The notes below the pieces were generated by a model. That model made no database searches and was not told the origin of the DNA. It saw only the letters and a list, made by a program, of their open reading frames with translations. This document shows, piece by piece, positions 26,719-38,153 of a DNA stretch of 64,000 nt. Source of the stretch: Rhodococcus xishaensis (GTDB taxonomy: Bacteria > Actinomycetota > Actinomycetes > Mycobacteriales > Mycobacteriaceae); contig NZ_RKLO01000003.1 in NCBI RefSeq assembly GCF_004011825.1, positions 372,001 through 436,000 of the forward strand. Reading direction: 5' to 3'. The position numbers and the translations under genes were made by a program. Each line of letters begins with the position of its first letter. The first letter of the stretch is position 1.

Positions 26719-26928
26719 ATGAGCACAGCCGAATACACCGTCACTGGCATGACCTGCGGACACTGCGTCGCTTCGGTGAAGGAAGAGGTCGGAGCGATCG
26801 CCGGCGTCACGGACGTGGCCGTCGACCTGTCCTCGGGCCGCTTGACCATCGCGTCCGCTGCCCCGCTCCCCGAGTCCGCCGTCACCGCCGCCGTCAGGGA
26901 AGCGGGATACACGGCCCAGCCGATCTGA
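26719..26928 (+). CDS. copZ: Copper chaperone CopZ (HMA domain)
   Basis: A 69-residue heavy-metal-associated domain that carries Cu(I) to the efflux ATPase. The metal site GMTCGHC lies at residues 10-16, and the rest follows the ferredoxin-like fold (SVKEEVGAIAGVTDVAVDLSSG, then AAVREAGYTAQ). AAGGAG at 26708-26713 supports ATG 26719 over an upstream in-frame GTG at 26692. It is the first gene after the CsoR-type operator and precedes copA by 125 bases. Confidence 0.93.
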   Translation: MSTAEYTVTGMTCGHCVASVKEEVGAIAGVTDVAVDLSSGRLTIASAAPLPESAVTAAVREAGYTAQPI

Positions 26929-27016
26929 GCAAACCGATGCGAACGACCATCGCACTCAGCTTTGACGCCAAGGGGCTCGCGATCGTCTTCGACGCGAGCC
27001 CCGGCGCGGGCTCCGG

Positions 27017-27042
27017 CGATAGTCAGTAACGATAGTCAGTAA
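27017..27042 (+). repeat. 13-bp direct repeat before copA
   Basis: CGATAGTCAGTAA occurs twice in tandem (27017-27029, 27030-27042), ending in the AAGGAGG ribosome-binding site of copA. It looks like a recent duplication of the copA leader. A GAGCCC-GGGCTC hairpin (about 26996-27013) lies just before it. Confidence 0.8.
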
Positions 27043-27053
27043 GGAGGATTCTG

Positions 27054-29312
27054 ATGCCCGTCAGCGATCTCGCTGCCAGCCGTAGCGACACCATCGAGCT
27101 CTCGATCGGCGGAATGACGTGCGCCTCGTGCGCGGCGCGCGTCGAGAAGAAGCTGAACAAGCTCGACGGTGTCACCGCCACTGTCAACTACGCCACCGAG
27201 AAGGCGAAGGTCGCGTACGGCGACACGGTCAGCACTGATGACCTGGTCGCGGCGGTCGAGAGTGCCGGCTACACCGCCACTCTGCCGACGCCCCCGGCCG
27301 TCGACGAACCCGGCGCCGCCGAGGACTCGCAAGACCGCGAACTCGGGGCGCTGCGAACCCGCCTGATCGTCTCCGCCGTGCTTTCGGTTCCCGTGATCGC
27401 AATGGCGATGATTCCCCCGTTGCAGTTCACGAACTGGCAGTGGCTCTCCCTGACGCTAGCCGCACCGGTGATCGTATGGGGCGGTCTGCCGTTCCACCGC
27501 GCGGCGTGGACCAACCTGCGCCACCGCACCGCGACCATGGACACCCTCATCTCGCTGGGCACGACCGCGGCATTCGCGTGGTCGGTGTACGCCCTGTTCT
27601 TCGGCACAGCCGGCACCCCCGGCCTCAGGCACGCGTTCGAGCTCACCATCAACAGGATGGACGGTTCCGCGAACATCTACCTCGAGGTCGCAGCCGGCGT
27701 CATCACCTTCGTGCTCGCGGGACGGTACTTCGAGGCCAAGTCGAAGCGAACCGCCGGCGCGGCACTGCGCGCGCTGCTCGAACTCGGAGCCAAGGAGGTC
27801 TCGGTTCTGCGCGGCGGCGTCGAATCACGAATCCCCGCAGACCAGTTGCGGGTGGGCGACCTGTTCATCGTGCGCCCCGGAGAGAAGGTAGCCACCGACG
27901 GCGTCGTCGTCGAAGGTAGCTCCGCGGTCGACATGAGCATGCTGACCGGTGAATCGGTGCCTGCCGAGGTGGGCGTGGGCGACGCGGTCGTGGGCGCCAC
28001 CGTCAACGCCGGCGGACGACTCGTCGTCGAGGCACGTCGGGTCGGCAGCGACACGCAACTGGCGCAGATGGCGGCGCTCGTCGAGGACGCCCAGAACGGC
28101 AAGGCCGAGGTCCAGCGTCTCGCCGACCGGATCTCCGGGGTGTTCGTGCCCATCGTGATCGTGATTTCGGTTGCCGCGCTGGGGTACTGGATCGCCACCG
28201 GCAGCCCGGTGCAGGCGGCATTCACCGCGGCGGTCGCGGTGCTGATCATCGCGTGCCCGTGCGCACTGGGTCTGGCAACCCCGACGGCGCTGCTCGTCGG
28301 CACCGGCCGCGGAGCCCAGTTGGGTGTGCTGATCAAGGGTCCGGAGGTACTCGAGACCACGCGGGGCGTCGACACCATCGTGCTCGACAAGACCGGCACA
28401 GTGACCACCGGCAAGATGACCCTCGTTGACGTGATCACCACCGATGGCGTCGACCGTGGCGAGGCGCTGCGACTGGTTGGCGCCCTCGAGAACGCATCCG
28501 AACACCCGATCGCGCAGGCCGTAGCCACCGGCGCCGCCGCCGACGTCGGACCTCTGCCCGCGGTGGAGAACTTCGCCAACGTCGAGGGCAAGGGTGTGCA
28601 GGGTGTGGTCGACGGCCACGCCGTCGTCGCCGGGCGGGAGACGCTACTGGCCGACTGGTCGCTGCACCTGCCGGACGACCTCGCCCGCGCCAAGCAGGAC
28701 GCAGAGATGCTGGGCAGGACCGCGATCGCGGCCGGCTGGGACGGCCGAGCACGAGCGGTGTTCGTGGTCGCCGACGCCATCAAGGAGACCAGTGCCGAAG
28801 CGGTGCGCCGCTTCAGGGCACTCGGCCTCACCCCGGTGCTACTGACTGGCGACAACGAAATCGTCGCCCGCAGTGTCGCAGCCCAGGTCGGCATCGACAC
28901 CGTCATCGCCGAGGTCTTGCCCGGCGACAAGGTCGATGCGGTCAAGCGCCTGCAGGCTGAGGGGAAGGCGGTCGCGATGGTCGGTGACGGCGTCAACGAC
29001 GCGGCCGCACTCGCGCAGGCCGACCTGGGCCTGGCGATGGGTACCGGCACCGACGTCGCGATCGAGGCCGCCGACATCACCCTGGTCCGCGGTGACCTGC
29101 GCGTGGCCGCCGACGCGATCGAGTTGTCCCGCAGAACCCTTCGCACGATCAAGGGCAATCTGTTCTGGGCGTTCGCTTACAACGTGTCGGCGATTCCGCT
29201 AGCGGCGGCAGGCCTGCTGAACCCGATGCTCGCGGGCGCGGCGATGGCGTTCTCGAGCGTGTTCGTCGTCAGCAACAGCCTGCGACTGCGACGATTCAGC
29301 CCGTCGTCATAG
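27054..29312 (+). CDS. copA: Cu(I)-exporting P1B-type ATPase CopA
   Basis: A membrane pump that exports copper using ATP, 752 residues. The N-terminal HMA domain has GMTCASC (about 19-25). Membrane helices start near residue 100. The actuator has [12 protein letters not shown], the transmembrane metal site is [14 protein letters not shown] (CPC), the phosphorylation site is DKTGTVTTG, and the [17 protein letters not shown] and [12 protein letters not shown] motifs of the ATP domain are all present. Helix 7/8 residues [12 protein letters not shown] and [15 protein letters not shown] (MxxSS) identify a Cu(I) pump. AAGGAGG precedes the ATG. A strong terminator follows. Confidence 0.96.
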   Translation: MPVSDLAASRSDTIELSIGGMTCASCAARVEKKLNKLDGVTATVNYATEKAKVAYGDTVSTDDLVAAVESAGYTATLPTPPAVDEPGAAEDSQDRELGALRTRLIVSAVLSVPVIAMAMIPPLQFTNWQWLSLTLAAPVIVWGGLPFHRAAWTNLRHRTATMDTLISLGTTAAFAWSVYALFFGTAGTPGLRHAFELTINRMDGSANIYLEVAAGVITFVLAGRYFEAKSKRTAGAALRALLELGAKEVSVLRGGVESRIPADQLRVGDLFIVRPGEKVATDGVVVEGSSAVDMSMLTGESVPAEVGVGDAVVGATVNAGGRLVVEARRVGSDTQLAQMAALVEDAQNGKAEVQRLADRISGVFVPIVIVISVAALGYWIATGSPVQAAFTAAVAVLIIACPCALGLATPTALLVGTGRGAQLGVLIKGPEVLETTRGVDTIVLDKTGTVTTGKMTLVDVITTDGVDRGEALRLVGALENASEHPIAQAVATGAAADVGPLPAVENFANVEGKGVQGVVDGHAVVAGRETLLADWSLHLPDDLARAKQDAEMLGRTAIAAGWDGRARAVFVVADAIKETSAEAVRRFRALGLTPVLLTGDNEIVARSVAAQVGIDTVIAEVLPGDKVDAVKRLQAEGKAVAMVGDGVNDAAALAQADLGLAMGTGTDVAIEAADITLVRGDLRVAADAIELSRRTLRTIKGNLFWAFAYNVSAIPLAAAGLLNPMLAGAAMAFSSVFVVSNSLRLRRFSPSS

Positions 29313-29328
29313 AACCGCGCGACAGCTG

Positions 29329-29365
29329 AAGGCCCGGAGGGCGAGCGCCATCCCCTCCGGGCCTT
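29329..29365. terminator. Bidirectional terminator between copA and lipoprotein gene
   Basis: AAGGCCCGGAGGG (29329-29341) pairs with CCCTCCGGGCCTT (29353-29365), followed by CTCGT on plus and CAGC on minus. It can end copA on plus and the lipoprotein gene on minus. The same hairpin recurs at 30187-30219 as part of a tandem duplication. Confidence 0.85.
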
Positions 29366-29395
29366 CTCGTCGTTCGCTGCTACGGATGTTGGCTG

Positions 29396-29992
29396 CTACG
29401 TGCTAACCGTTTCGGCACACACCGTGAACAGTCGTTCGTCGTAGACGAATCCTCCCTCCGGGCACTGGTCGCCGTCGGCGACACCCTCGAGGACCTCCGT
29501 GACCCGCTCGACGCTGGTCGCGTTCGGGTCGTCGCACTCCACGCGCTGCGGATCCTCATCGTTGCTCGCGGGCAGGCTCATGCACCCGCCGACGACCCAA
29601 TCGACATCGAGACACAGCACACCGGTCTCCTTGCCCCACATGCTCTCGGAGTAAATCTGGTCGACGTCCGACGGGCACTGATCGATCTCCCTTGCCTTGG
29701 CCACCACCTTGTAGTTGGACTCGACACTGGCGCAGGCAGCTTCGTCGATCGTCGCGGCGTCCTGGGTCCCACCCAGGCGCACGCAGTCACCGATCTCGAC
29801 ATCGATATCGACCCGGCCACCACTGTCGCTACCTTCCTGGCCGGCAACCGTCTCCGTGCTCGGCGAGGGGGACTCAGGTGCCGCGTCTGCCGCCGTCGCG
29901 GTGCCCTCCGCGGATCCACCGCAGGCCGCGGCCAGCATCGTCGCCGCCGCCACAGCGCCCGCACCGATCGATCGTTTTACTAACGTCCACAT
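29396..29992 (-). CDS. Lipoprotein, tandem paralogue 1
   Basis: A 198-residue exported lipoprotein: MWTLVKRSIGAGAVAAAT, then the lipobox LAAAC with acylation Cys near residue 24, then a low-complexity Ala/Ser/Thr linker. The mature domain has six or more cysteines (GDCVRLGG, EAACASVES, DQCPSD, VLCLDVDW, GGCMSL, DQCPEGGFVYDERLFTVCAE), a layout like the actinobacterial LppU family with conserved disulfides. It is about 80 percent identical by eye to the next gene. ATG at 29992 matches the start of the paralogue; the frame to 30148 has no support. Function unknown. Confidence 0.82.
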   Translation of the reverse strand: MWTLVKRSIGAGAVAAATMLAAACGGSAEGTATAADAAPESPSPSTETVAGQEGSDSGGRVDIDVEIGDCVRLGGTQDAATIDEAACASVESNYKVVAKAREIDQCPSDVDQIYSESMWGKETGVLCLDVDWVVGGCMSLPASNDEDPQRVECDDPNATSVERVTEVLEGVADGDQCPEGGFVYDERLFTVCAETVST

Positions 29993-30121
29993 CCGCTTGC
30001 TAAACCTTTCCCCTCGAATCAGTCCTGCGGAGACGATGCTCCGGCGATCGTTCACTCGGCGATCGCGCGCATCATTGTGATAGAGGGAAACCGTTCGGCA
30101 CGAATCGTGCAGGTCGAGCGA

Positions 30122-30170
30122 CCAGAAGGTCTCCACTGCCGCCGCCAACGCGGTTCAGCTCGTCGTCATA
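30122..30170. repeat. Junction scar of the lipoprotein duplication
   Basis: Bases 30131-30150 resemble the last codons of ksgA (compare 30957-30983), and 30152-30170 repeat the last codons and stop of copA (compare 29293-29311: TTCAGC then CGTCGTCATAG). The two gene tails meet here without the rest of either gene, as expected at the join of a tandem duplication whose unit ran from the copA end to the ksgA end. Confidence 0.75.
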
Positions 30171-30186
30171 GAACCGCGCGGCAATG

Positions 30187-30219
30187 AAGGCCCGGAGGGC
30201 GCCTTTCCCTCCGGGCCTT
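30187..30219 (-). terminator. Terminator of lipoprotein paralogue 2
   Basis: AAGGCCCGGAGGG (30187-30199) pairs with CCCTCCGGGCCTT (30207-30219). It is a copy of the hairpin at 29329-29365 with a shorter loop, carried along in the tandem duplication. Confidence 0.85.
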
Positions 30220-30233
30220 CCCGTCGTTCGCTA

Positions 30234-30824
30234 CTACGCGCGAACAGTTTCGGCACACACCGTGAACTCTCGTTCGTCGTAGACGAATCCTCCGTCCGGG
30301 CAAAGGTCGGCGTCGGCGACACCCTCGAGGATCTCTGTGACCCGCTCCATACCTAGCGCGTCCGGATCGTCGCACTCCACACGCTGCGGATCTTCGCCAT
30401 CCAGGCTCATGCACCCGCCCAACACCCAATCGACGTCGAGACACAGGACGCCGAGTTCACTGCCCCACCTGCTCTCGGAGTAGATGATTTGGTTGACGTC
30501 CGACGGGCACTGCTCGCTCTCCATCCCCTTGGCCACCACCTTGTAGTTGGACTCGACACTGCCGCAGGCAGCTTCGTCGATCGTTGCGTCATCCGTGGAC
30601 CCACCCACGCGCACGCAGTCACCGATCTCGACATCGAGGTCGATATCGCCACCGAGGTCGCTGCCTTCCTGGCCGGCAATCATCGCCGAGCTCGGCGAGG
30701 AGGACTCAGACGCTGCGTCCGCCGCCGTCGCAGTACCCTCCGTGGATCCGCCGCAGGCCGCGGCCAGCATCGTCGCCGCCGCCACAGCGCCCGCACCGAT
30801 CGATCGTCTCACTAACGCCCACAT
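30234..30824 (-). CDS. Lipoprotein, tandem paralogue 2
   Basis: A 196-residue exported lipoprotein with the same plan as its neighbour: MWALVRRSIGAGAVAAAT, lipobox LAAAC, Ser/Ala-rich linker, and a cysteine-rich mature domain (GDCVRVGG, EAACGSVES, EQCPSD, VLCLDVDW, GGCMSL, DLCPDGGFVYDEREFTVCAE). All the cysteines are shared with paralogue 1, while linker and surface positions differ, so both copies seem to be under selection. It is next to ksgA, probably the original site. Role unknown; the LppU-like family is surface-located in actinobacteria. Confidence 0.82.
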   Translation of the reverse strand: MWALVRRSIGAGAVAAATMLAAACGGSTEGTATAADAASESSSPSSAMIAGQEGSDLGGDIDLDVEIGDCVRVGGSTDDATIDEAACGSVESNYKVVAKGMESEQCPSDVNQIIYSESRWGSELGVLCLDVDWVLGGCMSLDGEDPQRVECDDPDALGMERVTEILEGVADADLCPDGGFVYDEREFTVCAETVRA

Positions 30825-30949
30825 TGCTTGTCAAGCCCTTCCCCTCGACTCACTCCTCGGAGACCAGGCTCCGACGATCGTTCACGCAGCGATCGCGCGC
30901 ATCATTGTCATGGAAGGAACCGTTCGGCACGAATCGAGTAGGTCGAGTG

Positions 30950-31849
30950 CTAGGGAGCTTCCGCTGCCGCAGCCAAACGCACGAAAGCGGCCGCGTCGAG
31001 CTTCTCACCACGCGTGGAAGGTTCGATACCCGCGGTGACGAGACGTCGCTCCGCCTCCGCGGGCGATCCCGCCCACCCGGCGAGCGCGGCGCGAAGTGTC
31101 TTGCGCCGCTGCGCAAACGCTGCATCGATGACCTCGAAAACCCGACGCCGGTGTCCGGCGTCCAGCGGCCACGGCTCCTCGGTGTAGCGATCGATGCGGA
31201 CCAGACCGGACTCTACTTGCGGCACGGGCCAGAACACGGCCCGTCCCACGGCTCCGGCGCGCTTGACCGTGCCGAAGAAGTTGGCCTTCACGCTCGGCAC
31301 GCCGTACACCTTGCTACCCGGTGCCGCAGCCAGCCGGTCCGCAACCTCGGACTGCACCATCACGAGTGCGGTGCGCACTCCGGGGAACTCCGCGAACAGA
31401 TGCAGCAGCACCGGCACCGCCACGTTGTAGGGCAAGTTCGCGACCAGCGCGGTGGGCTCGCCGGGAACGTCGTGGGGCATCACCCGCATCGCGTCGGCGC
31501 CGACCACGCTCAGCCGATCAGCCAGTTCGGGCGCGCGATCGGCGACGGTCTCGGGTAGGCGCGCCGCCAGTCGGGGATCGATCTCGACGGCCACCACCTT
31601 GTCGACGACGTCGAGCAACGCCAGTGTCAGCGAGCCGAGGCCCGGGCCGACCTCGAGCACGGTGTCCTGGGGGCCGACACCGGCCGACGTCACGATCCGG
31701 CGGACAGTGTTGGCGTCATGAACGAAGTTTTGGCCGAGCTGCTTGGTGGGGCGCACCCCGAATTCCTCGGCGAGGGTGCGAACCTCGGCGGGACCGAGCA
31801 GAGCGGCAAGTCCGCGCGGTGAGGCGGGGGGCGGTGCGGCGTCTGACAC
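30950..31849 (-). CDS. ksgA: 16S rRNA dimethyladenosine transferase
   Basis: KsgA dimethylates two adjacent adenosines near the 3' end of 16S rRNA during small-subunit assembly. The 299-residue product has [16 protein letters not shown] (near 37-52), the SAM motif [16 protein letters not shown], and the catalytic [15 protein letters not shown] (NLPY). A basic C-terminal domain follows. The GTG start lies 29 bases after the rpf gene on the same strand, matching the mycobacterial rpfB-ksgA operon. ispE, its usual next gene, is displaced by the lipoprotein and copper genes. Confidence 0.96.
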   Translation of the reverse strand: MSDAAPPPASPRGLAALLGPAEVRTLAEEFGVRPTKQLGQNFVHDANTVRRIVTSAGVGPQDTVLEVGPGLGSLTLALLDVVDKVVAVEIDPRLAARLPETVADRAPELADRLSVVGADAMRVMPHDVPGEPTALVANLPYNVAVPVLLHLFAEFPGVRTALVMVQSEVADRLAAAPGSKVYGVPSVKANFFGTVKRAGAVGRAVFWPVPQVESGLVRIDRYTEEPWPLDAGHRRRVFEVIDAAFAQRRKTLRAALAGWAGSPAEAERRLVTAGIEPSTRGEKLDAAAFVRLAAAAEAP

Positions 31850-31878
31850 CCGACGAACCTAACGCACGCAGCGAATGG

Positions 31879-34209
<2,331 letters not shown>

Positions 34210-34373
34210 CTATTCCGTGTCGGTCGCCACATTTGTCACCACGAAGATCTCTACCACATCGCCTGTCAGCCACGAAATGGCTACGGTTCCGCTGTCAGCC
34301 TGGATGCCCAGCCTTCATCCCGACACGCGGGAACCCGCATGTCACGGTCAAGAATGGGCGGTGCGGCCGAGAG

Positions 34374-35213
34374 TCAACTGCGCGCCGGCAGCCGGTAGAC
34401 GCGCTCGGCCGTCGCTGTCGACTCCTTGGCCAACTCGACCGGATCCTCGCCACGCACCTCGGCCAGCGCCCGCAAGGTATACGGCAGGCAGTAGGACTGG
34501 TTGGGTGCCCCTCGGAACGGATGCGGGGTCAAGTAGGGCGCGTCCGTCTCGACCAACAGCTGATCGGCAGGGACCAGAAGCGCGGCCTCTCGCAACGCCT
34601 TCGCGTTCTTGAAACTGACTGTGCCGGAGAAGCTCAGCACGTAACCGGCCTCCACGCAGGCTCGCGCCATCGCCGCGTCGGACGAGAAGCAGTGGAAGAT
34701 CACGGACTCGGGTGCGCCCTCCTCGTTGAGGACCCGCAGCAGGTCGGCGTCGGCCTCGCGGTTGTGGAGCATCAGCGGCTTTCCGAGCCGCTTCGCGAGG
34801 TCGATGTGCCAGCGGAAGCCATCTTCCTGCTCTTCTGGGGTGGCACAGCCCTCGAGTTTGCCCGGCCAGTACAGGTCCAGGCCGGTCTCTCCCACCGCCA
34901 CCACCCGCGGGTCCGCGGCGAGGCGCTCGACCTCGGCCTTGGTGGCGTCGTCGAGTGTGTTGGCCCGCGTCGGATGGATCGCGACCGCCGCGAACACTCG
35001 TCCGTCCCAGTTCGCAGCGTCGACGGCGAACCGTGCGGCCGCCAGATCGTCGGCCACGGTGACGACCCGCTCGACGCCGACAGACGCAGCGCGGTCGACG
35101 ATCTCAGCTACCGTCGCGGCATCGGTCGCACCGCACGCGTCCAGGTGGGTGTGTGCGTCGACGAGCGGAGAGAGCGGCTCGGGCAGGTCCGGGGCGGGAC
35201 GATCTTTGGGCAC
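34374..35213 (-). CDS. tatD: TatD-family metal-dependent DNase
   Basis: A TIM-barrel hydrolase of 279 residues. Metal ligands are visible in order: VDAHTHLDACG (HxH near residue 16), GETGLDLYW (Glu), HNREADADLL (His), IFHCFSSD (His) and ETDAPYLTPHPFRG (Asp). Family members show 3'-5' exonuclease activity and are linked to DNA repair and removal of oxidised bases. GTG at 35213 gives VPKDRPAPDLPEPLSPLVDAHTH; a longer frame would overlap metG. It lies 20 bases from the divergent metG and upstream of rpfB, as in mycobacteria. Confidence 0.93.
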   Translation of the reverse strand: MPKDRPAPDLPEPLSPLVDAHTHLDACGATDAATVAEIVDRAASVGVERVVTVADDLAAARFAVDAANWDGRVFAAVAIHPTRANTLDDATKAEVERLAADPRVVAVGETGLDLYWPGKLEGCATPEEQEDGFRWHIDLAKRLGKPLMLHNREADADLLRVLNEEGAPESVIFHCFSSDAAMARACVEAGYVLSFSGTVSFKNAKALREAALLVPADQLLVETDAPYLTPHPFRGAPNQSYCLPYTLRALAEVRGEDPVELAKESTATAERVYRLPARS

Positions 35214-35218
35214 GCCGA

Positions 35219-35224
35219 TAGAGT
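35219..35224 (+). promoter_or_regulatory. -10 element of metG (leaderless)
   Basis: TAGAGT nine bases before the metG ATG, with no purine-rich ribosome site between. Transcription would start at or next to the initiation codon. Confidence 0.45.
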
Positions 35225-35233
35225 AGGCGCACC

Positions 35234-36811
35234 ATGACTGTGCCCTCCTCGCCTGCCCAGCCGTCGCGGCCCCCGTTCTATCTGACGACCGCCATCGCGT
35301 ACCCCAACGGCGCCCCACACATCGGGCACGCCTACGAGTACATCTCGTCCGACGCGATCGCGCGCTTCAAGCGCCTCGACGGATACGACGTGTTCTTCAT
35401 GACCGGCACCGACGAGCACGGCCTGAAGATGCAGCAGACCGCCTCCAAAGAGGGCATCGACGTCCGCGACCTCGCCGCGCGCAACTCGGACGTGTTCGAG
35501 GCGATGGATCAGGCCCTCGGCATCTCGTACGACCGGTTCATCCGGACGACGGACGCCGACCACATCGAGGCGAGCAGGGCGATCTGGGAGCGCATGGTCG
35601 AGGCGGGCGACATCTACCTCGACACCTACTCGGGCTGGTATTCGGTCCGTGACGAGGCCTTCCATGCCGAGGAAGAGACCACCATCCTCGCCGACGGGAC
35701 GCGTGAGGCCAATGAGACCGGCACACCGGTCGAGTGGACCGAGGAGTCGAACTACACGTTCCGGCTGTCCAAATACCAGGATCGCCTCCTAGCGCTGTAC
35801 GAGGAGAATCCCGACTTCATCGCCCCGGCCACGCGCCGCAACGAGATCCTCAGCTTCGTCAAGAGCGGACTGAAGGATCTGTCGATCTCGCGGACCACGT
35901 TCGACTGGGGCGTCCAGGTGCCGGGCAACCCGGAACACGTCATGTACGTGTGGGTCGATGCGCTCACCAACTATCTGACGGGCGCCGGGTTCCCGGACAC
36001 CCAGTCGGAGGCGTTCCGCAAATACTGGCCCGCGAACCTGCACATCATCGGCAAGGACATCACCCGGTTCCACACCGTGTACTGGCCGGCGTTCCTGATG
36101 TCGGCGGGCATCGAGCTACCGATGCGTGTCTTCGTCCACGGCTTCCTGTTCAACAGGGGCGAGAAGATGTCGAAGTCGGTCGGGAATGTCGTCGACCCGC
36201 TCGCGATGGTGGAGCAGTACGGCCTCGACGCGGTCCGTTTCTTCCTGCTGCGCGAGATCTCGTACGGCCAGGACGGCAGCTACAGCCATGAGGCGATCGT
36301 CACCCGAATGAACACGGACCTGGCGAACGAGCTGGGCAATCTGGCACAGCGCTCGCTGTCGATGGTGGCGAAGAACTGCGACGCGCAGGTCCCGACACCC
36401 GGCGAGCTCACCGACGAGGACAGCACTCTGCTGGCGCAAGCCGATGCACTGCTCGAGAAGGTCCGTGCGGAGATCGACGTGCAGGCCCTCCACCTCGCAT
36501 TGGACGCCATCTGGCACGTACTGGGCGAGACCAACCGGTATTTTTCGCAGCAGCAGCCCTGGGTACTGCGCAAGACCGACCCCGCCCGGATGGCGACGGT
36601 GCTGTACGTGACGCTCGAGGTGGTGCGCATCGTCGGCATCCTTGTCCAGCCGGTAATGCCTGGATCCGCCGAGAAGCTCCTCGACCTCGTCGGCCAGGCC
36701 CCCGACGCACGGACCTTCGCGGATCTTGGCAGCCGCATCGTGCCTGGCACAGCGCTCCCGAAGCCGGTTGGCGTGTTCCCCCGCTTCGTCGAGGAGTCGA
36801 CCGCGGAGTGA
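35234..36811 (+). CDS. metG: Methionyl-tRNA synthetase
   Basis: Charges tRNA-Met. The 525-residue product has the class I motif [13 protein letters not shown] (HIGH form, residues 25-37), [13 protein letters not shown], the [11 protein letters not shown] block, and [14 protein letters not shown] (KMSKS). The CP insert lacks the four-cysteine zinc knuckle, as in the MetG2-type enzymes of actinobacteria, and the C-terminal tRNA-binding domain of the long form is absent. Length is normal for this short type. Divergent from tatD. Confidence 0.97.
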   Translation: MTVPSSPAQPSRPPFYLTTAIAYPNGAPHIGHAYEYISSDAIARFKRLDGYDVFFMTGTDEHGLKMQQTASKEGIDVRDLAARNSDVFEAMDQALGISYDRFIRTTDADHIEASRAIWERMVEAGDIYLDTYSGWYSVRDEAFHAEEETTILADGTREANETGTPVEWTEESNYTFRLSKYQDRLLALYEENPDFIAPATRRNEILSFVKSGLKDLSISRTTFDWGVQVPGNPEHVMYVWVDALTNYLTGAGFPDTQSEAFRKYWPANLHIIGKDITRFHTVYWPAFLMSAGIELPMRVFVHGFLFNRGEKMSKSVGNVVDPLAMVEQYGLDAVRFFLLREISYGQDGSYSHEAIVTRMNTDLANELGNLAQRSLSMVAKNCDAQVPTPGELTDEDSTLLAQADALLEKVRAEIDVQALHLALDAIWHVLGETNRYFSQQQPWVLRKTDPARMATVLYVTLEVVRIVGILVQPVMPGSAEKLLDLVGQAPDARTFADLGSRIVPGTALPKPVGVFPRFVEESTAE

Positions 36812-36881
36812 TCGCTGCGAGCGGCCAGGAGTTGTAGTCACTCACCGAAAGTTGTCGGTCCACTCGTGCACACTCGCGCGC

Positions 36882-38072
36882 ATGGGGAGAAATAGAACAT
36901 ACTTTCGAACAGAGGAACGCTTCGCCGACGTGCCGCCACGACATCGGTCGGCGGCAGGACTCATCACCGCGCTCGCCGACGCGTATGAGCGCGGCTGGCA
37001 GCCGGCCGACGTCCTGCACGTCACCCGTCGTGCACTGGGTACCAGGACCGCCCCGACTGCTGCCGCCGCGCTGCTGTTCCAGGCACGGGCGTCGCGCGCA
37101 TGGACCCTGGCACCGCAGGACTGGCGGGTGCAGCTCTCGCGGATCGCGGACGCCGAACCTGATGCTGCACGGTTCGCCGAGGGACTGCCCGCGCACTGCG
37201 AGCCCGACGATTTCGCAGCGGCCCTGGAGGCAGCCAGCTGGCAGATCGGGGTGCGCGAGTGGCTCGACTTGACGGTGCTCTGGCTCGAGTTTCCCCGCCT
37301 GAACCGGCTGTGCGAGCCACCGTCGGCTTGGACTCGCGCGCAAGTCCAACACGACGTACCCAGCGCCGACGCCACCGACCCCCGAGCTCTGAGCAGGGTC
37401 CGCGGACTGCTGGCCAAGGCCGAGGCCACCGAGTTCGTCGAGGAGGCGGAGACTCTCACGGCTAAGGCGCAGGAGCTCATGACGCGGTACGCGATAGGTG
37501 CCGCGCTCCTCAACAGCGTCGACCCGCCGTCCCCGGCGGTGCGCAGCCGTCGCATTCACCTCGACAACCCGTACGTACGGGAGAAGGTGCATCTACTGAC
37601 CGCGATCGGTGAGGCGAACCGGGTACGGACGGTGTGGTTCGACAGGTTCGCGATCGCAACCGTCGTCGGCAACCCAATCGACCTCGAGCAGGTCGACCTG
37701 CTGTTCACGTCGCTGTCGGTCCAGGCGACGCGGGCAATGCATACGGCTGGCGCGGGCGAGCGGGGAACATCCCGGACTGGGTCATTTCGCAAGGCGTTCC
37801 TGTTCGGTTTCGCGGTGCGCATCGGCCAGCGACTCGAGGAGACCGACAGCCGTGCCACCGCCGAGGCTGCCGTGGACGCGAATGTGCAGATCGACGACCT
37901 GCTCCCGGTGTTGGCCTCGCGCTCCGCGGCCGTCGACGCCGAGTTCGATCGCTTGTTCCCGGCAACTAGGACGTCCCGAAATCGACGCGTGGACGCCGAC
38001 GGATGGCACGCCGGTCAGTCAGCCGCCGATCGAGCCTCGGTGACAGCAGGCGAATGCGGGATCACCCGGTGA
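36882..38072 (+). CDS. DUF2786 domain protein
   Basis: A 396-residue protein. The DUF2786 core is RALSRVRGLLAKAEATEFVEEAETLTAKAQELMTRYAI (about 165-203), a helical motif also seen in some phage and regulatory proteins. The part before it (residues 15-120) is an actinobacterial extension with several Trp-containing helices. After it comes a domain with HLDNPYVREKVHLLTAI and VVGNPIDLEQVDLLFTSLSVQATRAM, typical of the partner DUF7168-like region. Function unknown. ATG at 36882 is the first start that preserves the conserved N-terminus. It lies between metG and pabB, where mycobacteria have Rv1006. Confidence 0.85.
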   Translation: MGRNRTYFRTEERFADVPPRHRSAAGLITALADAYERGWQPADVLHVTRRALGTRTAPTAAAALLFQARASRAWTLAPQDWRVQLSRIADAEPDAARFAEGLPAHCEPDDFAAALEAASWQIGVREWLDLTVLWLEFPRLNRLCEPPSAWTRAQVQHDVPSADATDPRALSRVRGLLAKAEATEFVEEAETLTAKAQELMTRYAIGAALLNSVDPPSPAVRSRRIHLDNPYVREKVHLLTAIGEANRVRTVWFDRFAIATVVGNPIDLEQVDLLFTSLSVQATRAMHTAGAGERGTSRTGSFRKAFLFGFAVRIGQRLEETDSRATAEAAVDANVQIDDLLPVLASRSAAVDAEFDRLFPATRTSRNRRVDADGWHAGQSAADRASVTAGECGITR

Positions 38073-38153
38073 CGCGCTGCATCCCGTGTGCCTGTCGGGC
38101 CGCAGCCACGGACCGGTGAGGGCGGAACCGCTGGCTCATGGAAAGCTGGACCA

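Noticed and set aside
26938-27028. A 30-codon frame between copZ and copA (MRTTIALSFDAKG)
   Set aside because: No ribosome site, and it ends in the 13-base direct repeat; more likely part of the copA leader.
27677-29158. A 493-codon frame on minus inside copA
   Set aside because: CopA motifs are all intact on plus; the frame is Ser/Thr/Ala-rich antisense.
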